Shown in pieces: positions 9,952 through 17,595 of a stretch of DNA of 64,000 bases. Position 1 is the stretch's first letter, and each line of letters starts with the position of its first letter. Below the pieces are notes generated by a model. The model had not been told where the DNA came from, did no database searches, and was given only the letters and a program-made list of their open reading frames with translations. The DNA is from Luteimonas sp. J29 (GTDB taxonomy: Bacteria; Pseudomonadota; Gammaproteobacteria; Xanthomonadales; Xanthomonadaceae): assembly GCF_000472505.1 (NCBI RefSeq), contig NZ_AWZR01000005.1, positions 248,001 to 312,000 on the forward strand. Reading direction: 5' to 3'. Position numbers and translations under genes: made by a program.

Positions 9952-11407
9952 ACGCTAGCTGCGATGCGGCGGCCTCGGCAACGAGGTCGCCGTTTTCGTA
10001 TCTGACGGTCACGCGCTCGCCGACGACGTCGACCAGCGCGGCCCGGGCCTGCGGCGATCGCCGCACGTGGCCCGCCAGATCGGCCAGTACGCGCTCCCAG
10101 CGCTCCCGCAGCCGCGGGACCATCCGGGCCGGGCTGGCCTTCACGGCGGCCTCGGCTTCGCGTACGGCCGCCTCAGCGGCCTCGAGGTCGGCCTTGGTGC
10201 TGGGCGTGATGATCCCGGCACGGATGGCCGCCATGACGTTGCCGTGCCACTTCCGGGCTTCGGCCAGCCGTCTGGTCGCCTCTCCGCCGCTCTGGCGCAG
10301 GTGCGCCTGCACGGCGCGCTGGTACTCTGCGAAGGCCTCGGGGGCGCTCAGGCGCGCGCGTACGGCCGCCAGGAGGCCGTCCTCGGCCGCGGCCCGGGCA
10401 ACCCGCAGCCCGGCGCAGGTGCCTCGCTGCTTGGCGTTTGCGCAGCCGTAGTTGTAGCGGTCGACAACCACCATGGGGCCGTTGCACAGCCCGCAGCGCA
10501 GGATGCCGGACAGGACGTGCTGCGGCGGCCGACCGGCGCTGCCGCCGGTGGCGCGGCTCTGCAGCCGCAGGCGGCGCTCCACGGCCGCCCACGTGCCGGC
10601 GTCGACGATGGCCAGCTCGGGGTGCTCGGTGACCACCCACTCCGACTGGGGACGCTCCTGGCGCACGCGTCGGCCGGTGTCGGGGTGCTTCACCCAGCGG
10701 CTGCGGTTCCAGACCTGCCGGCCAGCGTAGATGGGGTTGGCGAGGATGCCGATGCCGCGGCGCACGTCGCCGGCGACGGCCGACGCCGCCCAGGTGCGGC
10801 CGCGCGGCGAGGGCACCCGGTCCCGGTTCAGGCCGGCGACGATCTCGCGCGGCGACCGGCCGGCCAGGTACTCGGCGTAGATCCGGCGGACGATCTCGGC
10901 CTGGTCCTCGCGGATCTCGCGCTGGCCGGTGGCGCTGACGCGGTAGCCGTACGGCAGGCCGCCGGCGCTGGCGCCGTCGAGCGCGCGGCCCATGAGGCCG
11001 CGATGGGTCTTCTCGCGCAGGTCGTCGAGGTAGAGCTCGCCCATGAGGCCGCGCAGGCCCACCTCGGCCTTGTGGCCCTTCCGGCCGGTGTCCAGGCCGT
11101 CGCTGACGCCGATGACGCGCACGCCGGCGAAGGTGAGTCGGCGCGTGGCCTTCGTCGCCTCGACGCTGTCGCGCGACAGGCGGGTGAGGTCGTCGACCAG
11201 GATCACGTCGAACCGCGGCGCGTCGGCGAGCAGGCGCAGGTATCCCGGCCGGTCGTTGCGGGCGCCGGAGACGGCGGCGTCGGTGTAGACCACCGGCTCC
11301 GGCCAGCCCATGCGCGCGGCGTACTGGCGGCAGTTGCGCAGCTGGTCCTCGAGCGAGGCCTCGCGCTGGGCGTCGGACGAGTAGCGGGCGTAGGCGGCGA
11401 CGTGCAC
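9908..11407 (-). CDS. int: Large serine recombinase (prophage integrase)
   Basis: Site-specific recombinase of 499 residues with a GTG start. The N-terminal resolvase domain has YARYSS with catalytic Ser10 and the DLTRLSRD arginine motif near residue 76. The recombinase domain covers about 150-270 and a zinc ribbon has Cys305, Cys308, Cys322 and Cys331; a charged helical region follows. The last seven residues (EPATFGL) and the stop are encoded by the antisense strand of the tRNA-fMet gene, so the attachment core lies inside the coding sequence. The gene is last in the leftward early operon. Serine integrases seldom target tRNA genes, which makes this arrangement unusual. A directionality factor is not recognised but could be one of the small upstream genes. 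Confidence 0.95.
   Translation of the reverse strand: MHVAAYARYSSDAQREASLEDQLRNCRQYAARMGWPEPVVYTDAAVSGARNDRPGYLRLLADAPRFDVILVDDLTRLSRDSVEATKATRRLTFAGVRVIGVSDGLDTGRKGHKAEVGLRGLMGELYLDDLREKTHRGLMGRALDGASAGGLPYGYRVSATGQREIREDQAEIVRRIYAEYLAGRSPREIVAGLNRDRVPSPRGRTWAASAVAGDVRRGIGILANPIYAGRQVWNRSRWVKHPDTGRRVRQERPQSEWVVTEHPELAIVDAGTWAAVERRLRLQSRATGGSAGRPPQHVLSGILRCGLCNGPMVVVDRYNYGCANAKQRGTCAGLRVARAAAEDGLLAAVRARLSAPEAFAEYQRAVQAHLRQSGGEATRRLAEARKWHGNVMAAIRAGIITPSTKADLEAAEAAVREAEAAVKASPARMVPRLRERWERVLADLAGHVRRSPQARAALVDVVGERVTVRYENGDLVAEAAASQLALVAGAGFEPATFGL
9933..9951 (+). repeat. Left attachment core (attL)
   Basis: The 19-bp sequence aatcctgcccccgctacca is the 3' end of the tRNA-fMet gene and recurs exactly at 54892-54910. 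Integration left a whole tRNA gene on this side, still behind its own promoter. The base before the core differs between the two copies, so identity stops at 19 bp. Confidence 0.9.
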
Positions 11408-11417
11408 GGCAGCGACC

Positions 11418-11567
11418 CTACGCCCTGGTGCCCGTAGCGGGCAAGGCGGGATTTTCCGCGCCGGGCTCCGAGCCGGGGTCGTTGGCTGCCTCGGCGCGCA
11501 GATAATCCTCGGCGTCCAGGCGCGCGAGGGCCTCGATAAGGCGGAGGACGGGGTCGTCGGACGTCAT
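11418..11567 (-). CDS. Small hypothetical protein (49 aa)
   Basis: Begins MTSDDPVLRLIEALARLDAED and ends in an acidic, proline- and alanine-rich tail. The ATG overlaps the stop of the upstream gene (ATGA at 11564-11567), and the integrase starts 10 bp after its stop, so it fits the operon. No family recognised. Its place beside the integrase makes it one of several candidates for a recombination directionality factor, but only by position. Confidence 0.55.
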   Translation of the reverse strand: MTSDDPVLRLIEALARLDAEDYLRAEAANDPGSEPGAENPALPATGTRA

Positions 11568-11755
11568 GCCAGCACGGGGCCGTATTTCATGGCCAGCCAA
11601 GCCGCAGCGCGGGCCTGTGCGGGCCAGGGCAGACCCTCCTCGGCCCACCGATCGACCAGCGCCTCGAGGGCACCCATCAGCTGCGTCTCGGAGAAGTCAT
11701 GCGCTTCGAGAACGAGCCTAATCGGCTCGGGGCGCTCGTTGGTCTTGTCAGCCAT
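11564..11755 (-). CDS. Small hypothetical protein (63 aa)
   Basis: An acidic, helical-looking protein starting MADKTNERPEPIRLVLEAHD. It overlaps the preceding gene by 8 bp and the next by 4 bp, the usual spacing in this leftward operon. No domain recognised. It could be a regulator or a directionality factor for the neighbouring integrase; there is no direct evidence. Confidence 0.6.
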   Translation of the reverse strand: MADKTNERPEPIRLVLEAHDFSETQLMGALEALVDRWAEEGLPWPAQARAAAWLAMKYGPVLA

Positions 11756-12089
11756 TGGAAACCTCCATTGCGTTGTCGGGCAGGCGCGCCCGGATCTCGG
11801 CCTCGACCCGGGCGTAGATCGCGCGGATCCGCTGCACCTTCTCCAGCCCTCGCTCGTCGCACGGGAACAGGTGGTGGACCTGGCGCGAGCAGTCGCGGTG
11901 CACCACCTCGATCGACACGTCGTCCGCGAGGCTCTGCTCGCCGATCGCGATCAGTGCCAGATTGGCCGGGTCGATGAACTCTCGGGAAAGCCAAGTGATC
12001 ACGCTGCGCGCTCCGGGGGTCATTCGTTCCGCTTGATGGGGTAGAGCGATCGGCCGGGCCACGCGCGGCGCGTGCTTCGCCACGGTCAT
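11748..12089 (-). CDS. Hypothetical phage protein (113 aa)
   Basis: Starts MTVAKHAPRVARPIALPHQ at the ATG that overlaps the stop of the ParB-like gene (ATGA). The same frame stays open further upstream, but that part is antisense-like arginine-rich sequence inside the ParB-like gene, so the coupled ATG is preferred. The middle, with ITWLSREFIDPANLALIAIG, reads like a folded soluble domain. Function unknown. Confidence 0.65.
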   Translation of the reverse strand: MTVAKHAPRVARPIALPHQAERMTPGARSVITWLSREFIDPANLALIAIGEQSLADDVSIEVVHRDCSRQVHHLFPCDERGLEKVQRIRAIYARVEAEIRARLPDNAMEVSNG

Positions 12090-14137
12090 GCCTTCGTCTT
12101 GGACTTCTTCGGCTTCTTGGCGGGCTGCTTCGCGGGCGCCTTCTTGGCCGCGGGCTTCTTCTTGGCCGGGGCCGTCACCGGCTTCTGCTTCGCGGGCGCC
12201 GCCGGCGCCTTCGCCTTGTTCTGGGCTGCCTTGGCGGCCGTGCCGGGCTTGGCCAGCTTGTAGCCCGGCCCGCGCAGCGGCTTCGGCAACCAGCCGCTGC
12301 CGGCGAGCAGCTTGGCGGCCTCGGCGATGGCCTCGTTCTTCTTCATTGCGGCGACTTTCTCGCCGGCGGCCTTGCCATGGACCTCGGCGACGGCCTCGGC
12401 CGCGAGGGACTTGGGCACGTGGTTGAGGTAGTGCTCGGCGTCGGGCTTCCAGAACTCGCGCATGTCGAGCTTGGTCAGCTGGGCGAGGGCGCGTGCCTGG
12501 TCCTTGGTCGGGTCGAGGGTGGCGGCGGCGACCAGCGCGAGCAGCTCGTGCAGTTCGTCGACCGACTTCGTGGCGACCCATGCCTGGATGTCGGCCGCCT
12601 TCTTGGGCAGCTTGGACTTGAGCGCCTTGAGCTTGGCGTCGACAGCTTGGCTGGCCGGCGATGAGACCACGTCGGCGAGCTCGACGCTCTTGCCGTGCGT
12701 GTCCGTGCGGTGCGGATTGTCGAGGCGGATCGCGAACACACGCTGGCTAGTACTCCCCGGGTCCAGCAGCGCCGTCAGCAGGTGGGTCAGCAGCAGCTCC
12801 AGTGCGAGGCCGTGGTCGTTCGTGAGGGCATCGCGCAGGGCGGCGCGGTGGTGCATGTGCAGTCGGTCCTCCATCGCGCGGCTCAGGGCCGCGCGCTTCC
12901 CTGCGTCGGCGCCCTTGGACGCCTTGTCCGGCGTGCCGGCGACCTTGCCGTCGGTGGCGATCTTCTGGCCCGGCTGCAGGCGGGCGTACTCGACGAGCAT
13001 TTGGCCGCGGAAGTGGTCGATACGCACCAGGCAGCCGGATCGCTCCATCACATGCGTCGGCCACGTGAGCGCCTGCTCCTGGCGGCTTTCGAGGTCATCG
13101 ACGAGCTCCTGGAGGTCGTCCAGTTCGCCGTTCAGTGCAGCTTCGCGTGCGGGGTCGTCGATCTCGTCGACGTCGATGGCTTCGATTTCCGCGATGCGGG
13201 CCCGTGCTTCGGCGAGCTTGCGCTGATCGGTTTCGGGAAGTGGCCGCGTCTCGGCAAGGTCGTCGGGGAAGCCTTTGGGGTAGGCGTTGAGTTCGCTGTA
13301 GTCCAGCGAGAGATGGGCCTCCACCCACGACCAGCCCTCGTCGCGCAGCGCCTGCGCCTTCGCCTCGAGGCGGTCCATGGCCAGCGATTCGAGCAGCTGG
13401 CGGTCGCACAGCCAGGTGTTGCGCTCGTCGAACAGGTCGCGGCGCACGGCGCCGCCGGCGGCCTCGTAGGCCTCGATGCCGACGAACTGCGCGACCGCGG
13501 AGCTCGCGCGCACGTCGCGGCTCGTGATGCGAGAGCGGATGTTGTGCTCCATCCGCTCCCAGTCGTGCTTGACCCCGAACCACGCCTGGTGCTGGAGCTC
13601 GTGGTCGTCGGTGAGCGCGAGCGCGCGCAGCTGGTCGAGTTCCATGCCGCCTTCGCGGAAGATCTGGAACAGCTGCGGGGAGACGTTGGCCAACTTGAGG
13701 CTGCGGTCGACCACGATGCGGGCGACGCCGAAGTGCTGGGCGATCTCGTCGCGGCTCTTGCCGGCGTCGGCCAGGGCCTTGAAGGCGTCGAACTCGTCCG
13801 CCGGGGCCAGGCGCGTGCGCACCAGGTTCTCCGCGGCGGAGGCCTCGATCGCCTGCCCGTTGGTCTCGACCAGCACGCGCACCGGGTGGTCGGCGGGCAC
13901 CTTGCCCTCGGACTGCAGGCGCTGCAGCGCGACCAGGCGCGTGCCGCCGGCGAGGACCTCGAACACGCCGGGTTCGTTGGTGGCGGGCTCGACGATGAGG
14001 TTCTGCAGCAAGCCGTGGTGGAGGATGGAGGCGGCCATGGATTCGATCGCCTCGGGATCGCGGCGCTGGCGGGTGTTCTTCGGGGAGAGGCGCAGCTGGT
14101 TGAGGGCGACGGTCTGCACGGCGGGTTCGGTGGACAT
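12086..14137 (-). CDS. ParB/RepB/Spo0J-family protein (683 aa)
   Basis: An N-terminal ParB/sulfiredoxin-like domain (about residues 8-110) has the family pattern LRLSPKNTRQ, LLQNLIVEP and LAGGTRLVALQRL, the last matching the ParB GxRR-type box as GGTR. A helix-turn-helix region (about 130-165, KSRDEIAQHFGVARIVVDR) follows, then a long unassigned region and a Lys/Ala/Pro-rich tail (about 625-683) likely to bind DNA nonspecifically. No ParA partner is seen in the window, so plasmid-style partition is doubtful; ParB-like proteins in phages are often nucleases or regulators. It is the largest gene of the leftward operon. The ATG has an SD-like ggaga a few bases upstream on the minus strand. Confidence 0.85.
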   Translation of the reverse strand: MSTEPAVQTVALNQLRLSPKNTRQRRDPEAIESMAASILHHGLLQNLIVEPATNEPGVFEVLAGGTRLVALQRLQSEGKVPADHPVRVLVETNGQAIEASAAENLVRTRLAPADEFDAFKALADAGKSRDEIAQHFGVARIVVDRSLKLANVSPQLFQIFREGGMELDQLRALALTDDHELQHQAWFGVKHDWERMEHNIRSRITSRDVRASSAVAQFVGIEAYEAAGGAVRRDLFDERNTWLCDRQLLESLAMDRLEAKAQALRDEGWSWVEAHLSLDYSELNAYPKGFPDDLAETRPLPETDQRKLAEARARIAEIEAIDVDEIDDPAREAALNGELDDLQELVDDLESRQEQALTWPTHVMERSGCLVRIDHFRGQMLVEYARLQPGQKIATDGKVAGTPDKASKGADAGKRAALSRAMEDRLHMHHRAALRDALTNDHGLALELLLTHLLTALLDPGSTSQRVFAIRLDNPHRTDTHGKSVELADVVSSPASQAVDAKLKALKSKLPKKAADIQAWVATKSVDELHELLALVAAATLDPTKDQARALAQLTKLDMREFWKPDAEHYLNHVPKSLAAEAVAEVHGKAAGEKVAAMKKNEAIAEAAKLLAGSGWLPKPLRGPGYKLAKPGTAAKAAQNKAKAPAAPAKQKPVTAPAKKKPAAKKAPAKQPAKKPKKSKTKA

Positions 14138-14239
14138 GGGTTCTCCTGGGGGCCGCGCAGTGCGGCGATGTCGGGTCAGGCGGCGGCAGGCGCCGCAGTG
14201 TTGGTAGAGGACGGGGTGATGCGAATGCCGGCGGAGACG

Positions 14240-14440
14240 TCAGAAGCCGAACAGGTCGCGGAGGAAGTCATCGTCCCGGCGAGCCGCTGATGGTGATGCG
14301 CCCGGCTTGCGCACCTCTTCGGTGAGTCGCCGCAGGGCGCGGACAAGCTTCAGCACGTCGCGCGCCATGGCATCGCGGTTGACGGTCATGCCGTCGAGGT
14401 GGCGCAGGGCGCGCGCTTCGATGTTGTCGAGTTCGCTCAT
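14240..14440 (-). CDS. Small hypothetical protein (66 aa)
   Basis: Starts MSELDNIEARALRHLDG and ends DDDFLRDLFGF. The sequence is helical and charged, with no recognised family. The ATG is placed 7 bp after the stop of the upstream coiled-coil gene; a longer frame upstream is low-complexity Ser/Arg/Ala sequence and is discounted. Confidence 0.55.
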   Translation of the reverse strand: MSELDNIEARALRHLDGMTVNRDAMARDVLKLVRALRRLTEEVRKPGASPSAARRDDDFLRDLFGF

Positions 14441-14447
14441 GGCGCTG

Positions 14448-14723
14448 TCAGCTCGCGGCGGTCGCGCTCGCCGTCGAATCGTTCGCGGCTTGCAGGGTTC
14501 GCTTGATCTCGTCCAGCACGCGCGCCTGGTCATCGGCGGTGCGCAGCTGGCGCTCGAGGCGGGCGACGTAGGCCTCGAGTTCTTCGATGCGCTGCTCGTC
14601 TGCACGCCAATCGGCGGCGCGTTGGCGGAACTCTGCGGCGTTGACGGGGAGGCCCTGGGCGTCGTTCTGGTCGGCGACGCTGTCGAGGAAATCGGGGCCG
14701 GTGAGGCGGTCGCTGTTACTCAT
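14448..14723 (-). CDS. Coiled-coil hypothetical protein (91 aa)
   Basis: Starts MSNSDRLTGPDFLDSVADQ and holds a heptad-rich helix from about residue 40 to 80 (EQRIEELEAYVARLERQLR), suggesting a dimeric coiled coil. The ATG overlaps the upstream gene end by 8 bp. No enzymatic motif is visible. Probably an accessory early protein of the phage. Confidence 0.6.
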   Translation of the reverse strand: MSNSDRLTGPDFLDSVADQNDAQGLPVNAAEFRQRAADWRADEQRIEELEAYVARLERQLRTADDQARVLDEIKRTLQAANDSTASATAAS

Positions 14724-15639
14724 CGTCGATCTCCAGGGCGGGTGCGGCGCTGGACGCTTCGTCGCCGGCCCAGGTGCGCCGGAGCGGGCCGTTGGCGGGT
14801 TCGATGCGGGTGAAGAACTGCGTGGGGCCGAGGCGCTCGATCTTTCCGCCGCGCGCCTGGAACTCGGCGATGTCGGCGGCGATGCGCTCGCTGGCGGCGC
14901 GCTGCCTTTCTGGCACCCCGTCCAGCGCACAGGTCACTGGCGCTGGGCGCACCGGCGGGCGCGAGCGGGCGATCGACGTGATGGCCGCTCGCACCTCGGC
15001 GGTAGGCGGTGGGGGCATGCCGCGGGGCACGTCGCGCACTGGGGGTGCCTTGAGCTTCGGGCGCGGCTTCGCCTTCGGAGCCCGGGCGGGCTTCGCCCGG
15101 GGCGTCTTCGGGGCTCTGGTACGCCGCTTCTCGGCGGCGGCAGCCTGCCGAGCGCGCTTGAGCTCGGCCTTCCTGGCTTCCCTCGTCGCAAAGAGATCGG
15201 CCAGGGCCTGGTCGGCGGCTTCCTGCGTGAGCGCGTAGCAGGTGAACCAGCCGTCCTGGGCGCGGGCGATGTGGCCCTGCTGGAACAGGACGGACAGGCA
15301 CGCGGACATGCGCGAGGACGTGGTGCCGGGGTCCACCTTGGCGCGTAGCTCCGCGACCGTGTAGCCGCGCCCGTCGGCGAGCAGCTCGCGCACGCGATGG
15401 GCGCGGCCGGTTTTGGTGGGGCGCCGGCCGCGGCGGCTCTTCGGAGCGCGGCCCGCGCTGTAGTACAGCCGGCCGTTCACCTTGTTGGCCCGCACCAGGC
15501 CCTTCTTGTGCATCGCGGAGAGCGACGCGCAGAACTTGTTGAGCTCGCCGCGCGGCTCGACGGCCTGCATGATGTCGCGGGCGGTGGCGGGGATGTGCTG
15601 CGTGGCCAGCCATTCGCGGATCCGGGCGCTGCGATTCAT
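14716..15639 (-). CDS. Double winged-helix DNA-binding protein (307 aa)
   Basis: Two successive winged-helix units are apparent: residues 1-62 (RIREWLATQHIPATARDIM through GLVRANKVNGRLYYS) and about 80-145 (VRELLADGRGYTVAELRAK through WFTCYAL). A Lys/Arg/Ala/Pro-rich linker (about 165-215) and a C-terminal domain ending in an acidic tail follow. This suggests a DNA-binding regulator or nucleoid-like protein encoded early in lytic growth. The start overlaps the neighbouring gene by 4 bp. Target unknown. Confidence 0.7.
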   Translation of the reverse strand: MNRSARIREWLATQHIPATARDIMQAVEPRGELNKFCASLSAMHKKGLVRANKVNGRLYYSAGRAPKSRRGRRPTKTGRAHRVRELLADGRGYTVAELRAKVDPGTTSSRMSACLSVLFQQGHIARAQDGWFTCYALTQEAADQALADLFATREARKAELKRARQAAAAEKRRTRAPKTPRAKPARAPKAKPRPKLKAPPVRDVPRGMPPPPTAEVRAAITSIARSRPPVRPAPVTCALDGVPERQRAASERIAADIAEFQARGGKIERLGPTQFFTRIEPANGPLRRTWAGDEASSAAPALEIDDE

Positions 15640-15932
15640 CGCCGGTCCTCGTTCGCCGCCGCCAGCAGCTCGCGCGCAACGGCGCAGCCTTCCTCGGTGA
15701 GCGTCATGCGGCTCGGGCAGTGGGGGTCGTCCAGTTGCACCAGGTCGGCGCGCTGCAGGCGCAGGGCCATGCGTTTGGTGACGCTGTGCACGATGGTCGG
15801 GCCGCTGTGCGGGTTGCGCTTCGGTGCGGCCACGAAGGCGTTGCCGATGCGCGGCAGCGAGTGTCCCGGCGCCTGGTAGGCGGCGATGAGGGCGCTCCGC
15901 TCGAGCGGAGTGACGTCCATGGTCGCGGACAC
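15636..15932 (-). CDS. Small winged-helix-like hypothetical protein (98 aa)
   Basis: Starts MSATMDVTPLERSALIAAY; the second half (VTKRMALRLQRADLVQLDD then RMTLTEEGCAVARELLAA) has the look of a winged-helix wing and last helix. The stop overlaps the next gene. An internal Met5 is an alternative start. Function unknown, possibly another early regulator. Confidence 0.6.
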   Translation of the reverse strand: MSATMDVTPLERSALIAAYQAPGHSLPRIGNAFVAAPKRNPHSGPTIVHSVTKRMALRLQRADLVQLDDPHCPSRMTLTEEGCAVARELLAAANEDRR

Positions 15933-15981
15933 GTAGGAATCCTTTGCCGGCCGAGGCCGGCGGTTGGGGTGTTCTGTGGGT

Positions 15982-16158
15982 TCAGCGGATCACGCCGGCG
16001 AAGACGGCGAGCGCGAGGGCGACCAGGAGCATGGCAATCGACAGGGCGATGCCGTAGCGCGGCCGCGGCGGCTGCACGCTGCGGCTGCAGCCGGCGTTGT
16101 CGAACGCCCGCTGGTGGATCGCCAGGAGCCGTGCGGCGGTGGACTCGGACAAGTGCAT
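15982..16158 (-). CDS. Small single-span membrane protein (58 aa)
   Basis: A short cytoplasmic helix (MHLSESTAARLLAIHQRAFD), a polar linker and one hydrophobic segment (ALSIAMLLVALALAVFAGVI) at the C-terminus form a tail-anchored layout. It follows immediately on another small membrane protein gene in the leftward operon. Such proteins are common in phage early regions and can affect host membrane or superinfection, but no role can be read from sequence. Confidence 0.5.
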   Translation of the reverse strand: MHLSESTAARLLAIHQRAFDNAGCSRSVQPPRPRYGIALSIAMLLVALALAVFAGVIR

Positions 16159-16159
16159 G

Positions 16160-16300
16160 TCAGCCTCCGGTGAAGATGTGCCAGATGAAGAGCCAGCCAG
16201 CGACGCCGCCGACCAGGAAGGCGACGCGGAGCGCGCAGGCGGCCGTGTCGCGCGCGGCGAGAATGTGGTTGAAGTCGGGGTTGCGGCGGCGGTCATCCAC
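16160..16300 (-). CDS. Small membrane protein (46 aa, GTG start)
   Basis: Read directly from the minus strand: GTG start at 16298-16300 with gggagg about 9 bases upstream, reading DDRRRNPDFNHILAARDTAA then a hydrophobic span CALRVAFLVGGVAGWLFIW and a short tail. It overlaps the upstream gene's stop by 8 bp and ends one base before the next ATG. Spacing, SD and the membrane span support it, though it is very short. Confidence 0.5.
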   Translation of the reverse strand: MDDRRRNPDFNHILAARDTAACALRVAFLVGGVAGWLFIWHIFTGG

Positions 16301-16607
16301 GGCTGCTCGCCTCCCTCGCGTCGTCCTCCCGCGCTGTGGGCCAGGACGGGGAACTGCAGTCCGCGATGTCGGCGTTGCCGTGCTCGATCACCGGCATGCC
16401 AGTGAGCCGCGCGTACTCCTCACGCAGCCGGAAGTCGATTGCGTCGAGCCGGCGTTGCTTGTCGCCGACGGTGATGAGGGCCCGCGCATTGGAGCCATTC
16501 GGGGCCTCGCGGCTGAGGAAATCGGAGATTCCGTTGAGGTGTTGCCGCTGCGACCTTACGCACTCGCGCAGCGCCACGACCTCGTCGGTGGTCAGCGGGG
16601 GGAACAT
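16293..16607 (-). CDS. Hypothetical phage protein (104 aa)
   Basis: Starts MFPPLTTDEVVALRECVRSQ with a good ggagg ahead of the ATG on the minus strand. Helical and charged, without membrane spans or recognised motif; the C-terminal 25 residues are polar and probably disordered. The chosen ATG follows the conserved overlap pattern, as the longer open frame upstream is low-complexity antisense sequence. Confidence 0.55.
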   Translation of the reverse strand: MFPPLTTDEVVALRECVRSQRQHLNGISDFLSREAPNGSNARALITVGDKQRRLDAIDFRLREEYARLTGMPVIEHGNADIADCSSPSWPTAREDDAREASSRG

Positions 16608-16840
16608 GGGGCACCTCCTGGCGCTCGGGGGAGCGCGTTGTAGGCGGAGACGTAGGCGCGCACGCGCTGGTCGTACTGCGCGGCCAGGTGTTCGCGCTGC
16701 TGGTCGTCGCGCGCGTCGGACACCATGCGGCGCACGACGTCTCGACGGGTTTCGGGCATGCCCATGAAGTCCGACATCCAGACGGCGTGGCGGACGCGGG
16801 CGAGGTTGATGACGAGGGCGCTTGGGCCCTGGGAGCTCAC
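16592..16840 (-). CDS. Hypothetical phage protein (82 aa)
   Basis: A GTG start overlaps the stop of the upstream gene (GTGA) and gives SSQGPSALVINLARVRHAVW. The central stretch MSDFMGMPETRRDVVRRMV followed by DARDDQQREHLAAQYDQRV is helical and charged. An internal ATG at MSDFMG is a possible alternative start. No family recognised. Confidence 0.5.
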   Translation of the reverse strand: MSSQGPSALVINLARVRHAVWMSDFMGMPETRRDVVRRMVSDARDDQQREHLAAQYDQRVRAYVSAYNALPRAPGGAPCSPR

Positions 16841-17094
16841 CGCGGGCCTCCGCGCAGTTCCGCCCGCGCACTGCGCTGGTGGGTCCGCTCGTCGTTGGCG
16901 GCGCCGGCGCGCCGCCAAGCGGCCGCCTGGCGGGCGGCCTGGGCACGTTCGCGGAGGAGCTCGCGCTCGGTCTCGATGCGCCGGATGGCGGCGCGATGGC
17001 CGGCGGTGACCAGGGCGGCGACGGACATGCCGCCGATAACCAGGCCCCAGATGAGGCCGAGCAGGATGTCGGGGTTGGACAGCGGGTTGTACAT
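16837..17094 (-). CDS. First gene of the leftward operon: membrane-anchored protein (85 aa)
   Basis: Starts MYNPLSNPDILLGLIWGLVI; one N-terminal membrane span (ILLGLIWGLVIGGMSVAALV) precedes a basic, arginine-rich cytoplasmic helix. It is the first gene after the PL promoter, with a roughly 110-nt structured leader, so it should be the earliest leftward product. Function unknown. Confidence 0.6.
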   Translation of the reverse strand: MYNPLSNPDILLGLIWGLVIGGMSVAALVTAGHRAAIRRIETERELLRERAQAARQAAAWRRAGAANDERTHQRSARAELRGGPR

Positions 17095-17118
17095 GGACGC
17101 CTCCTGGGTAGGAGGCGG

Positions 17119-17178
17119 CCGGCAGGTCGCTGGGAGGAGGCCCTTCGCCGGTGGGGAGGCCGGCGTGCGACCTGCCGG
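17119..17178 (-). promoter_or_regulatory. Long inverted repeat in the leader of the leftward transcript
   Basis: ccggcaggtcgc (17119-17130) and gcgacctgccgg (17167-17178) are perfect 12-bp inverted repeats separated by 36 nt that can fold further. The leader RNA of the leftward operon would form a long hairpin here. It has no T-run, so it is not a plain terminator; an antitermination (nut- or put-like) or stabilising role is possible. Confidence 0.45.
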
Positions 17179-17210
17179 TCGCCGCCCCGGCGGGTGCCGG
17201 GACGAGTGCA

Positions 17211-17239
17211 ACCTTACGGGCATCCGTATCCCGTGTCAA
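17211..17239 (-). promoter_or_regulatory. Early leftward promoter (PL)
   Basis: On the minus strand TTGACA (17239-17234), a 17-bp spacer and TAAGGT (17216-17211) form a strong sigma70 promoter. One repressor-type operator fills the spacer and a second abuts the -35, so CI binding should block it. It would drive everything from 17094 left to the integrase. Confidence 0.75.
17216..17227. promoter_or_regulatory. Operator OL1 (ACGGGCATCCGT)
   Basis: A dyad of the form ACGG-N4-CCGT lying between the -10 and -35 of PL. The same half-sites occur at three other places, all in the immunity region, which supports recognition by CI or Cro. Confidence 0.7.
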
Positions 17240-17250
17240 CGGGAATCCGT
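17239..17250. promoter_or_regulatory. Operator OL2 (ACGGGAATCCGT)
   Basis: Second dyad, centred 23 bp from OL1 and touching the PL -35. It also lies where the -35 of a rightward promoter for the gene at 17305 would fall (TAGGAT at 17261-17266 as its -10), so it may control both directions. Confidence 0.7.
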
Positions 17251-17304
17251 AACTATCTGCTAGGATGGCCCCCGCGCCATCCCGCGCGCCTTCGAGAAGC
17301 CACC

Positions 17305-17595
17305 ATGGAGACGAACGAACTTCACCCCGGGGCCCGCCACCAGCGCTGCCGCGAGCAGGCCGAAGCCCGGCTGTCGGCAGCCAAGGCCGAGGGCCTGGCC
17401 GCCGTGGCCATCACCCCGGAAGCGCTGGCAGCGGTACATCGCGCCTTGCGCAATGCCGCGATGGACGCATGGGCTGCCAGCCGGGCCATGCACCGTGCAG
17501 GGCTCCACGGTCACCCCGCCATTGCCCGCATCGAAGCGCTCGCGCGCCAGGCCGAAGCGCTGCAGCAGGCGATGGCTGTGGAGATGTACCTCTAA
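17305..17595 (+). CDS. Hypothetical protein (96 aa) divergent from PL
   Basis: Starts METNELHPGARHQRCREQAE and continues as an alanine-rich helical protein ending VEMYL. It is transcribed away from PL toward the cI operon, whose last gene it meets tail to tail with a 4-bp overlap. A weak -10 (TAGGAT, 17261-17266) stands about 40 bp upstream with an operator at the -35 position, so it may be repressor controlled. No function recognised. Confidence 0.55.
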   Translation: METNELHPGARHQRCREQAEARLSAAKAEGLAAVAITPEALAAVHRALRNAAMDAWAASRAMHRAGLHGHPAIARIEALARQAEALQQAMAVEMYL

